In this document: piece by piece, positions 1 to 10,058 of the stretch
Numbering within the stretch: position 1 is the first letter of the stretch
Layout of the letters: every line of letters starts with the position of its first letter
Origin: Artemisia argyi
Taxonomy: Eukaryota; Streptophyta; Magnoliopsida; Asterales; Asteraceae
DNA: 64,000 bases
Direction: 5' to 3'
Assembly: GCA_030686995.1 (NCBI GenBank)
Contig: CM060698.1
Location: 138,823,606 to 138,887,605 of the forward strand
Translations under genes and position numbers: made by a program
Notes under the pieces: generated by a model
The model's input: the letters and a program-made list of their open reading frames with translations, nothing else
Told to the model about the DNA's origin: nothing
The model's database searches: none

Positions 1-884
1 ATTTGGGTAGGCTTTAGTTGGTATAGTTTAATTTGTGAACTTTTTGGTGTGTGTGGTTAATTGAAGTGATTATGTAATCAACAGATCAGCAGCGTCGCAG
101 CTTCATAATGATTTCAAGACAGGGAAAAAGAGAGAGGCGGCTTAGTTATCTACTAATTTGCAGCAGCAACATACGATTTCAGCATGCAGGTTGTAGGTTT
201 CGAGGTATATTTTTTTTATGGTAATTTCTGTTTTTGGTATACGAGGAAATTGGTTGTTGTTCTTCCGGTTCCTCCTCTCGGTTCACAAAAAATCCTTAAT
301 AATACGTGTCTTCAGATTATAGCACGCCAGAAAATGTCTAAACTTAAGAACTTGATGTATAAAGGTTGATTTAATTAACGTTGTTGTATGTTTTGACATA
401 ATGAGGTTTTATGTTTTGAGTGTTTGTAATTACTGATTCTATTGAAGTTGGTATTTGTTTGCAGTTGAGTTTACTACTCTACAATTTAAGATCTTCTTTG
501 CGATGCGAGTATAAAGTTATCGAGGTTAGTGCTCTTCTTATCAAATGTGTATGGATTTCATATTGAAAATCTATTGAATGTGGCTATTATAAGAATTAGG
601 AGTTGTTTGTGATAGGATCTGTGTGTTATTGTTTACATGGTTGCTGACTAAAAATAACTAGATAAGTAGAAAAGATATTTTTTCCGAAAGGCATAGGTAG
701 AAAAGATATTGGTTCGTAGGTATTACTTATTGTTATGAACGTACGAGCGTCCGTGATCATGGGCCATGTTGATATCTGGGGTGAAAGTGCCTACATCGTT
801 GTTGATAATGGATGCTATCTAATTAATTTTTAAAGTGATGTTTTGGGATCGCTAATTTAAATAGCTACTGTATTTTTTTCTCAG
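1..884. other. Non-coding sequence, possible intron and exon remnants
   Basis: No ORF here looks real. One short piece, 465-524, is bounded by a pyrimidine-rich AG (463-464) and a GT donor (525-526), so it may be an exon remnant of the gene fragment described at 885-2716. Otherwise the stretch is AT-rich with no recognisable repeat, RNA gene or LTR. Confidence 0.4.
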
Positions 885-2716
885 GGAAAACCACCCAAAC
901 TGACGGTCATTGTTGCTACTGATGTCACCCAGGAAAGTGCCCCCTATACGTAAGTACAATACTCCTTCGGTATTCGGTATATTGCTTTTAAATACCAGTT
1001 CCACGACGCTAAGTGTTGCCGTCTTATGTGTGTTGCAACCGATAATCATACAAGGACACAAACTTTAGGCCACGACTCTGGTCCCTCTACACTAACGCCT
1101 GAGCATGGTAACAGAAACTGGCGTTCGTAAAAAAAAAAAAAAGAAAAAGTGTGCTTAAACAGCATACCAGAAGATAAAGAAAAGGGTATCAAGCAACAAT
1201 TTGAGGTAGCTACTTTGACCTCATAACATTCAGATCAGTTTGGGTTATCTTTTATTTTTAATGGGTCAAACGAGTTACTGTATATGCTAATTTTGGTATT
1301 CAGCATTATGCCTTACTGAGGGACCAAAGTGATCCTCACAACAACCTCGAATCGTAATTGTCACGCGTTGTGTCTTCTCATTTGGATTCTTATAATATAA
1401 ACATGTTTTGCTCTATTGATTGATCATTTGATCCTTGAATTTTTAAAAGGGACCGCCGTCTGGATTCCTTACATAAGAGACGTCTCAGAAGAAAGGACGT
1501 CCGCTTAGGTGGAGGCTTGGAAGTTTGGGCTTTTGATATTAGAGGTGTTGGAAGAAGCTCTATACCTACTAAAAGATCGGAATAATATATGTAAGGACTT
1601 TTTTTCTATATATATATACTTTTTTCAACAATCAAGTTGCTATACTTAATATGGTGTTTGGGATTGCTTATTTTTATCCTACTTATAAATTAACCCTTTG
1701 CTTAGGCTGTTTAAATATAACCACCTTAGAAGTTGAGTGAAAAGGGCTACAACTTACAAGGCTGCATATTTTGTAGCCAAAATAGTCGGAAGTGCAATAG
1801 CAGAATCGGATTTTCTAAACACATTACGCTGCTTAAAATAAGCAGATAAGCTGGAAAAAAAATTCCCAAATACCCTCTTATTTTGTTTATAGTATATGTG
1901 GATTTTGAGATTTATGTAAATAAAAGGAGACTACAATTTACAATTTTTATTCTAAAGAAAAATAGCTTTGCAACGGATGCTCATTTACTGTTACGTTAAA
2001 AACTTCGCTGACAGCGGTGTGATTATTGTTGTTGCATAGGGAATCTGTGAGTGTGTGTCTATGTTTGAGTATGGAGTAATCTAAGTTATTTGGTAGGTGC
2101 AGAATGATAATGAACACTGCGGTCGTGGACCATTTGGGTTGCAAGAAAACTCACATGTTCGGCCACTCAATGACAGTTCATGAATGAATGGCGAGTTTTC
2201 TTATGTTTATCATTACATGCCTTTTACTCACATGTTCGGCCACTCAATACGTTGTTACAAAATATTTTATATGTTATAGCCAAATGTTGGACATTGTGTG
2301 TACGCGCACACCTAACTTTGCTGAAAATATATTCTGACAACCTGTCTCTTATGTCTGTAGGCTGTTCGTCGGGTCCAAAACTGTTGGACTTTAGTATGGG
2401 TGTTGTCCGCAATATTTCTGTAGACAATCCAACTAATCCCGGGTTGACACTACGTAGCCATTTCGCACCGAATGACACCCACGTTCCAGATGCATCATCA
2501 TCTTCGGTCTTACCCTACGGACGACCTTCTAACGCTAAAGCCATATCACAAATCCTTGGTATGCTGGAAAAAAATGTTGTCTGTCTTATATATGAAAAAA
2601 AATATAGAAGTGTTACGGTTTCTAATAAGTACTTTGTTGATGATGTTTTTGTCTCAGCACTTCCGGCTGTCACATCTGCACATTCTTTGGTGGTCCAAAT
2701 ACTAACAATGTGACAG
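885..2716 (+). pseudogene. Exon-like pieces of an unrecognised multi-exon gene (left part)
   Basis: Several open stretches have good splice-like borders on the plus strand. 885-949 lies between TTTTTTCTCAG and GTAAGT and reads GKPPKLTVIVATDVTQESAP. 1450-1585 follows an AG and is open for 44 codons before TAA. 2361-2558 lies between CTGTAG and GTATGC and is open throughout, with a Ser-rich stretch near its end. 2658-2716 lies between TCTCAG and GTAG and reads TSGCHICTFFGGPNTNNVT. The last piece joins in phase with 13290-13365 beyond the Tat element. The join from 2361-2558 to 2658-2716 is out of phase by the borders I chose, so an exon is missing or the copy is damaged. I do not recognise the family. 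It could be a degraded host gene or fragments captured by a Helitron. The spaces between pieces hold nothing else I can support. Confidence 0.4.
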
Positions 2717-2725
2717 GTAGTCATC

Positions 2726-3236
2726 TGTTAAGGTAAAATCTTGTGAGGATGTACTTCTTGTATAAGACCTTCGGACAAGTATAGAGACCTGCACACAAGA
2801 AGCACACGTTAGGCTCGCCCCGGGAACGTACCCAGGACCAACCTCCGGTGTGAGAGTAAGTATGAATGATACGAAGGGTAAGGGAGTAGTTAGGAGTAAA
2901 TGCAATATGTGTGTGTTAGTTGTGTGACATAAATGAGGTGGGGGTATTTATACTATCCCACCTCTTTACCTGCTTTACCTCGGGAAGGAGCAAACAGTGT
3001 TACACTGTACATAGTAGGTAGGTTGTCAGATCACGTGGGTAACACAATCCCTGAGAATCTGGGATGGCGGCGTGACCGTAATTAATGCTATTGTCCTTCG
3101 TGTAAAAGAGGAGTCCTCAGATAATACGATAGCTGTGTTTGACCCTCCGGCTTCTGGATGAGGATCCGAAGGGTTTGTTACCGGAGGTGGTAGAAAAGTC
3201 CGAAGGGTGTACAGCGTTCGGACACATACGCCAACA
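2726..3236 (-). repeat. 3' LTR of the Tat element (left on plus strand)
   Basis: 511 bp, TG...CA ends. In element orientation it carries a TATAAATA box (plus-strand 2945-2952). It differs from its partner at about four positions. TSD TCATC lies just to its left. Confidence 0.93.
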
Positions 3237-3250
3237 TGTCCCCCCCCAGT
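3237..3250 (-). other. Polypurine tract of the Tat element
   Basis: A C8 run on the plus strand (3240-3247) directly abuts the 3' LTR. Read on the minus strand it gives a purine tract ending GGGGGGGGACA at the LTR start, the expected place for plus-strand priming. Confidence 0.7.
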
Positions 3251-3431
3251 ATTGGAGTATTGGTTGTAGACCGATGGTTCAATACTTGACAGTCCGAGTG
3301 ATTTTTAGCGTGGCGGGCTCATATCGGGCTTTAGGATCCGAGCGGCCCATGGGCCTATTAAAATAATATTATTATTCGGTTACAGCTGGATGCCAGTAAC
3401 CTCTCTTGCAGGTATCGAACGGTCCACGTTA

Positions 3432-3496
3432 TGCCACGTCATGATGTACTGTTCGACGCGACGTTCACGTTTCTCAAGGTTTGCCCCTATAAATAG
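3432..3496 (+). promoter_or_regulatory. Putative promoter of the antisense Tat gene
   Basis: A TATAAATAG box at 3488-3496 lies about 170 bp upstream of the antisense ATG at 3664, in the gene's own orientation. Just upstream, around 3432-3441, is GCCACGTCAT, an ACGT-core motif of the kind bound by plant bZIP factors. Promoter function is inferred from position only. Confidence 0.55.
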
Positions 3497-3663
3497 TGCC
3501 CTCATATTTTTCATTTCACACCTGCCCTTCTGTTTATTCCTTGCACAGTACAATAATTGCCGGAGCGTTTCACATTTTGCGTTTCGACTTTTTACCGAGG
3601 TGCGTTATTTTATATTCGTAGTTTTCTTTTCATATAAGTATCCCTCGGTATCCTTTCTGAAGA

Positions 3664-6283
3664 ATGGCCGCGAGTGAACCCGGTGAGATGAATAATCCGG
3701 ATAACGAGCCTACAACTAGTAGATCTAAACCGATAGGAAAGTTTGATATGCATGTACATACATCTAAATTATCCCAACATACTCTAGATCGCCTTTGTAC
3801 AGAATACGGCATTCCGGCCGACTTACATCCCATGGTTCCTCCCGATGGGCTTACCATGAATGAGTTACCGGAGAGTAAGATAGGGATTTATGTGCACCAG
3901 GTTAAGTTGGGGGGTGTTAGGGTTCCTTTCTCTTCCTTTCTTCTAGCCGTGATAGGCTACTTTCGAGTACATATTTCCCAACTTGTCCCTATAGGTTTGA
4001 ATAGGGTTACCCTTTTTGAGGTTCGGTGCTATAGCTTGAACGTTGTACCGACCGTCCCACTCTTCAGAGTTTTCTATCGGCTGTGTAAACAAGGCCATTG
4101 GTTCTCATTTGAGAGCCGCACCGAGAAGAGAGCCATGAAGTGTTTTGAGGAACAGCTGTCAGGTTTGAAGTTCTGGAAAGACTTCTTCTTTCTGATTGAC
4201 CGTAGGGCTATTCCGGATGCCATGCCTTGGAGGCACAAAGATTCCAAGATCTCGGACAGGTTTCCTGAGAATTATTCGTTGAAGGATGCAAAGAAGATTG
4301 CCAATAAGATGATTGTCCTTCGGAAAACACCTTCCAGCCTTTTGTATGCATACGGACTGTGCAATGTCTTCCAGATTACCGGACATAATTTGGTTATAAA
4401 GGATGCCGAGGGGCGTGGTAATGCTTTACTTTTTATTTAATTGTCCTTTGCACTTATCTTTCTCATCTCTCTTATTTGTTCTTGCTTTGGCTTCCTTGTA
4501 GTTATCTCGATGTCTGAATACTTGGAGCTCCCGGACCTGGAAGGTACAGTGGTGAGCAGGGGGGACCCTTTTCCTGAAGGGCATGTCCGTCCGGACAACA
4601 CCACTAGACCCCTATCCCCCGGAAAGAAACCTCCTGCTAAAAGCAATCTGCAGAAGGTAGTGGAAGTTGCTGATGATGACGTTGTAGCTGCTCGGGAAGA
4701 GAAGGAGAGGAAGGCCAAAGAGAAGATTCCTGCCGAGAAGAGAAAGGCCGTTGCGACCAGCAAGAATGCTCCGAAACGTAGGAAGCATCTGGTAGTGGAG
4801 GAGATTGTGTCTTCGGAGGATAAGAGCAAGAGCAAAACTTTGGACGTCACTCCTATCAATCAAGCTGAACCGCAAACCGACGCCGGGTCTAAGAAGAGGA
4901 GATCTCGAGAGAATGAAGACCAAGAAGAAACACAGCGGACAACAACTTGGCCGAGGGGTCCGGTCATCATGATGGAGAGAACCCAGAGCCTTCTCCGAAG
5001 CCTCACTCTCATGGTATGTGATTTTTGCTTTTCTAACTGTCTTGTTTCTTTTGTTGATCATCCCTTACCTTTTGTTCTCAGATGTATCGGTTCATACTGC
5101 CCACTCTGAACATCATGCTTCTCCCCCACCGGAGCCTTCAAACAAGTCGCCTCCGGTTGAACCTGGTGCGTTTATCCGAAGATTATCCTGGCTTCTTATT
5201 TTTGCTCTCTTTTTTTTTATTTAACATGTTTCTACATTCTCTCCAGGTAATTCGAATCAAACCGGAGGGTACTTTGTTCCTGGGTGGACCCTCCGTGATG
5301 ATGTCCGTATGAATTCTTTCCGGGCTTGCCGGGAGATGTTGAATCACCTTGCCACCTCAGCCGAAGAAGAGGCCATTTCAGGGCTTAATAACAATCAACT
5401 GGCCCGCCAAGTTTACATCAATTCTGGTTCCGGGGTGGTTCTCCAAGCTGCACTCCTGCAGCGCTTCAGTCAGCTGAACCGAGATCATAGGGAGCTGACG
5501 GAGGCCCATATGGGGTGTGGTGATTTGTCTGAGAAGCTGAAGGAAGTTGAAGAGGAGCGTGATGCTGGGACAGCCAAGTTTGACAAACTCTTGAAAGAAT
5601 TTCATGCTCTGGAGGACGAAGTGAGTGCTGCTTCCACTCGTCAAGAAGGTTTGGTTGAGCAGCTGGAGGAGATGGAGAGGGATAAGAATGAGTGGAGGTC
5701 AACGGCTTCATCCCAAGCTGCCAGAATCAAAGAACTTGAGAAGCAGTTGGCCGATAGATCTGCAGAGGTGAATGAGCTGAAAGCACAAGATAAAAATTTG
5801 ACAGCCAAGCTTGCTCAGTCCGAAATGATTCGCCATAATACTGTGAAGGAACTCATTCCGGCTGTCTGCCGTCGACTTTTTCAGTCTCGTGAGTACAAGA
5901 AGAGTATGGGCCAAGTGTACAGCCTCTCTTATACCGCCGGCTTTATTGATGGCGTGAAAGCCGAGTTTGACGGTGGAGCCAAGGTGAACCGCAAGGAGGA
6001 GGATGTTGAAAGGGTTTTAAGTCAAGTGAAGAACCTTAACCGGGATGCACCGGCAACTTGGAAAGCTGAATTCAACAAAATCTTTGATGCTGAGTACCCA
6101 TACGTGCAGAAGGTGGCTGGGTCATACCGTCTGCCGTTGGGGGATTTAATGAACTTACAGCCGGAGGGGTATGTACCTCCCGAACCAAGCACTCATGTTA
6201 AGGAAACTCCAACAGTGGCTGCTTCTGAACCCTCCACATTGAAAGAAAGGGATAAGAAAGTATCCGAGAGTGTTTTCTTGTAA
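3664..6283 (+). CDS. Antisense extra gene of the Tat element (PF04195-like, 'putative gypsy type transposon' protein), four exons
   Basis: This gene lies in the 3' region of the retrotransposon, opposite to gag-pol. I place exons at 3664-4417, 4502-5013, 5082-5165 and 5247-6283. Each intron is short, begins GT, ends AG after a pyrimidine tract, and the joins keep one reading frame apart from one lesion. Exon 1 holds the region typical of the PF04195 family (from about residue 45, starting IPADLHPMVPPDG). The last exon encodes a long Glu/Lys/Leu-rich coiled coil and a conserved segment around VKELIPAVCRRLFQSREYKK. Exon lengths sum to 2387, one short of a multiple of three, and the frame changes between 4917 and about 4935, consistent with a 1-nt loss. 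The intact product would be about 795 residues. Antisense additional ORFs are known in Tat elements; their function is not established. ATG 3664 is the first ATG after the TATA box that opens the domain. Confidence 0.8.
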
Positions 6284-6539
6284 TTATATCTAGTCGGATT
6301 ACTTCCCAATCTTTGTATTTTGATATACCGGACGTCTGTGTCCGTGATGAAACTTTTTACATGTGTAGTTTTATTGCTTGCACTTCTGACAAATGGTGCT
6401 TTAAGATATTCTGGCCGAATGGTGTATTATAACGACCCATTTTTGTGTTAGATAACTTTTTACATGATGCTGACATAACCGATGAATGTAAGCCTACCGA
6501 TTGTTTGGTGATGGTTTACGATAATGAACCGTTAGATTG
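6284..6539. other. Spacer between antisense gene and tandem array
   Basis: AT-rich, no ORF. Degenerate copies of the GGTGT-AACGA-CCGTTTG repeat motif begin to appear near its right end, so it grades into the array. Confidence 0.5.
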
Positions 6540-7335
6540 ACGGTGTAGCATGATGAGTCGTTTTATTTCGACTTTAACTAAGTAAAATAACAAATCACTG
6601 GATGAACGGTGTAAAATAACGAACCGTATGATTTTGACTTTTTGTAACCACGACGGTGTAAAATAATGAACCGTTAAGCTTTAACATGACTTAATCACCA
6701 CGGTGTAATATCACGGACTGTTTGATTAACGGTGTAAAGTGACGAACCGTTTAATGTAAATTAATCACGGTGGTGTAATATAAATGAAACATTTGACTAA
6801 CGGTGTAAAGTAACGACCCATTTAATGTAAATTAATCACAACGGTGTAAGATAACGAACCGTTTGATTTTAATATAATTTAATCACAACGGTGTAATATA
6901 ACGATCCGTTTGATTTTTGATACGATTTAATCACAACGGTGTAATATAACGATCCGCTTGATTTGACTTGGCTTAACCGTAACGGTGTAAGATAACGAAC
7001 CGTTTGGTTTTAATATAATTTAATCACAACGGTGTAATATAACGATCCGCTTGATTTTTGATACGATTTAATCACAACGGTGTAATATAACGATCCGCTT
7101 GATTTGACTTGTTTTAACCGCAACGGTGTAAGATAACGAACCGTTTGGTTTAAATATAATTTAATCACAACGGTGTAATATAACGATCCGCTTGATTTTT
7201 GATACGATTTAATGACAACGGTGTAATATAACGATCCGCTTGATTTGACTTGTTTTAACCGCAACGGTGTAAGATAACGAACCGTTTGGTTTAAATATAA
7301 TTTAATCACAACGGTGTAATATAACGACCCGTTTG
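6540..7335. repeat. Tandem array with 141-bp higher-order period in the Tat 3' region
   Basis: About 17 units of roughly 45-48 bp share the core ACGGTGTAAxATAACGAxCC followed by GTTTG or CTTG. From 6841 the array is regular: the variant ACGGTGTAAGATAACGAACC recurs at about 6841, 6982, 7123 and 7264, exactly 141 bp apart, so three monomer types repeat as a block. The left part (6540-6840) is more degenerate and aperiodic. Tandem repeats in this position are known in Tat elements and can seed satellites. Confidence 0.9.
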
Positions 7336-7430
7336 ATGGAAATAAATATACTAAATGGATGTGGAAAATTCTTCTCCGGATGTTGGAGAAGTGTAGATTA
7401 CTATCAAAGCAAAGCTGTTACATTGTACAT

Positions 7431-10058
7431 TTATCGGAAACAATTCCGGAGGTTAATAGCGTGCCATGTTCGGGGGATGCTTCGGCCTTCCGTTGTTTCC
7501 AGTTTGTATGACCCATTGTGATACGCTTCTACTATTCGGTAAGGACCTTCCCAATTTGGTCCTAATTTTCCCTGGTCTTCCACTCTGCTAGCCTCGTTCC
7601 TTCTATAGACAAAGTCACCCACTTTGAATGAGATTGGACGGACCCTCCGGTTGTAGTATTGCTCAACTTTTGCCTTATATTTGGCTTCCCGAATCGCAGC
7701 CATTTCCCTCCTTTCCTGTAGCAAGTCTAGGTTCAGACGTTGTTCTTCTTCATTGTCATCCGGGTTGAACGTTATCGTGCGGTACGTGGGCATTCCAATT
7801 TCGGCCGGTATAACGGCCTCACTTCCGTACGTTAGGCTGAATGGCGTTTCACCGTTGCTTGTTTTCAAAGAAGTTCTGTAAGCCCATAAGACGTTGGGTA
7901 GCTCGTCGACCCATCCGGCCTTTGCCCTGCCTAGCCTTGTCTTTATACCGTGCATGAGACTTCCGTTAGCTCTTTCGACCAAACCGTTTGCTTGAGGATG
8001 TGCAACGGCCGTGTTTATTTGTTTGATCTTTAGCTTTGCACACCAGCTTTTGAAAGGATCACTCACGAAATTTGTGCCGTTGTCCGTGACTATGATAGCT
8101 GGTAATCCAAACCGGCAAACTATGTTGTCCCAGACGAACTTCTTAACCTCCTTGCCCGTCGTCTTCGCAAGAGGTTTCGCTTCGATCCACTTGGTAAAGT
8201 AATCTATTGCTACAATCACGAACTTTACCTTCCCTGGGGCTTCTGTTAGTGGACCGAGCACATCCATTCCCCATTCATAGAAGGGCCATGGAGCCATGAT
8301 GGAAGTCAACGTAGTTTTAGGCAATTTCGGTACTGGAGAGTGAATCTGACAAGAGTCACATTTGTTTATTTCTTCCCGAGCATCTTTGTGCATGGTTGGC
8401 CAGTAGTATCCTTGACGGATGAGCTTCGCCACAATTGCTCTTGGACCGGAGTGCATGCCGCAAGCACCCTCATGAACCTCTCGGATGATATAATTAGCTT
8501 GTAGGGGACCTACACAACGAGCCATCGGACCCAGGTAAGTCTTTTTAAACAGTACGTCCCCCTCCATGACATAGTGGGGAATTTTCATCCGGAGAGTTCT
8601 TGCTTCATTAAGATCTTCTGGCCAGATGCCGGTTTTCAAACATTTTATAATTGGTGTCATCCAATTGTCACCCTCTTCTTCCACTATAGCTTTAACCTCT
8701 TCTTCAGATGTAGAAGGCTTCTCCAGTACTTCGACTAAAACTTCTTTAGTGAGATGGTTGAAGGCTACGGAAGCCAGCTTGCTCAATACATCGGCCTTTT
8801 GATTCTGCGATCTCGGGATGTTTCGGATTCTGAACTTTTTGAATAGTCCGATATGCTCTCTTGTTTTTGCTAGATACCGTATCATACTTTCCTTGGATGC
8901 CACAAACTCTCCGTTTACTTGACTTGCCACTAGCTTGGAATCTACTCTGACATCTAGAGCTTCGACATTCATCTTTCTTGCTATTCGGAGGCCGGCGAGA
9001 AGTGCCTCGTATTCTGCTTCGTTATTGGTGCTTATGAAGTTTAGACGGAGAGCATAGGTGTGTTCGATCTGATCAGGACCAATTAGAACCAGCCCTGCTC
9101 CTGAACCCTTCGTGCTGGACGCTCCGTCTGTGTATAGAATCCATTCGTCCGAACTGGATACATCACATACTTCTTTCGTTAATGACATATCATTCCTTCC
9201 CTTGAGGTCAACCGATATTTCTGAGATGAAGTCAGCCAGCACTTGCCCTTTTACAGAATTCTTTGGAATGTATGTTATGTCGTATGCTCCCAACTCCATG
9301 GCATATTTAGTCAGTCTCCCTGACGCTTCGGCTTTGTTTAAAATCTGCTTGACGGGCTGATCAGTTATGACTCTGATTGGGTGCGCTTCGAAATATCTCC
9401 TGAGCCGCCTAGATGCGTGCAGGAGCGCCAAAGCCAACTTTTCGATAGGCAAATAATTCCTTTCGACCTCCTGCAGTGTCCGGCTGACATAATGAATCGG
9501 CAGTTGCCTTCCGTCCCTCTCAGTTAGGAGAACGGCGCTTATCGCTTGACCAGAAGCAGCTAGGTAAACATATAGGATTTCTTTCGGCTTAGGGGTGGTT
9601 AATAATGGGAGCTTCAGGATTAATTGCTTCAGTAGTTGGAATACTTCTTCCGCCGCTTCCGTCCATTTGTATTCATCCTTATTTTCCTTTGTGATGTTTT
9701 TCAAAGTCTCAAAGAATGGGAGGGACTTTTCTGCGGATCTGGCTAAAAAACGGTTCAAAGCTGCTAACTTTCCACTTAGGCTTTGCATTTCCTTCAAAGT
9801 GGACGGAGATTTCATCTCGGCAATCGCCGTGGCTTTCCTTGGGTTAGCTCTGATCCCTTCGGAAGTTACAATGTAGCCCAGAAACTTCCCTTCTTCCATA
9901 CCGAAGGAACATTTTTTCGGATTTAGCTTCATGTTTATTTGCCGGAGATTATAAAAGGTTTCAGATATATCTGCTAACATTTCTTTTTCGGTCTTGCTTT
10001 TGACCACCATGTCATCTACGTAAGCCTCTAGATTTCGTCCTATTTGACTTTGGAAGGC
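7431..10058 (-). CDS. Tat pol, downstream part: RT C-terminus, two RNase H domains, integrase
   Basis: This continues the gag-pol frame after an in-frame TAA (10059-10061). It opens 16 residues before the first Met and contains the RT active-site motif YVDD in that short leader. Next comes the Ty3-type RNase H/connection region (DQPVKQILNK, VLADFI), then a second RNase H of the archaeal-like type with YTDGASSTKGSGAGLVL and the NNEAEYEALLAGL helix. Integrase follows with an HHCC zinc site (H-x3-H-type start, CDSCQ) and the DD35E core: GMDVLGPL, VTDNGTNF and PQANGLVERANG. The C-terminus (FKVGDFVYRR, GPYRIVEAY) fits a chromodomain-less GPY/F-type tail. Apart from the stop, I see no break in 876 codons, so the protein region looks recently functional. 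It would be made as part of a gag-pol polyprotein. Confidence 0.92.
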   Translation of the reverse strand, partial: AFQSQIGRNLEAYVDDMVVKSKTEKEMLADISETFYNLRQINMKLNPKKCSFGMEEGKFLGYIVTSEGIRANPRKATAIAEMKSPSTLKEMQSLSGKLAALNRFLARSAEKSLPFFETLKNITKENKDEYKWTEAAEEVFQLLKQLILKLPLLTTPKPKEILYVYLAASGQAISAVLLTERDGRQLPIHYVSRTLQEVERNYLPIEKLALALLHASRRLRRYFEAHPIRVITDQPVKQILNKAEASGRLTKYAMELGAYDITYIPKNSVKGQVLADFISEISVDLKGRNDMSLTKEVCDVSSSDEWILYTDGASSTKGSGAGLVLIGPDQIEHTYALRLNFISTNNEAEYEALLAGLRIARKMNVEALDVRVDSKLVASQVNGEFVASKESMIRYLAKTREHIGLFKKFRIRNIPRSQNQKADVLSKLASVAFNHLTKEVLVEVLEKPSTSEEEVKAIVEEEGDNWMTPIIKCLKTGIWPEDLNEARTLRMKIPHYVMEGDVLFKKTYLGPMARCVGPLQANYIIREVHEGACGMHSGPRAIVAKLIRQGYYWPTMHKDAREEINKCDSCQIHSPVPKLPKTTLTSIMAPWPFYEWGMDVLGPLTEAPGKVKFVIVAIDYFTKWIEAKPLAKTTGKEVKKFVWDNIVCRFGLPAIIVTDNGTNFVSDPFKSWCAKLKIKQINTAVAHPQANGLVERANGSLMHGIKTRLGRAKAGWVDELPNVLWAYRTSLKTSNGETPFSLTYGSEAVIPAEIGMPTYRTITFNPDDNEEEQRLNLDLLQERREMAAIREAKYKAKVEQYYNRRVRPISFKVGDFVYRRNEASRVEDQGKLGPNWEGPYRIVEAYHNGSYKLETTEGRSIPRTWHAINLRNCFR

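Noticed and set aside
4437..4859. 140-codon minus-strand ORF overlapping the antisense gene
   Set aside because: It is the mirror of the Lys/Glu-rich exon 2 and has the Ser/Phe composition expected of a shadow frame.
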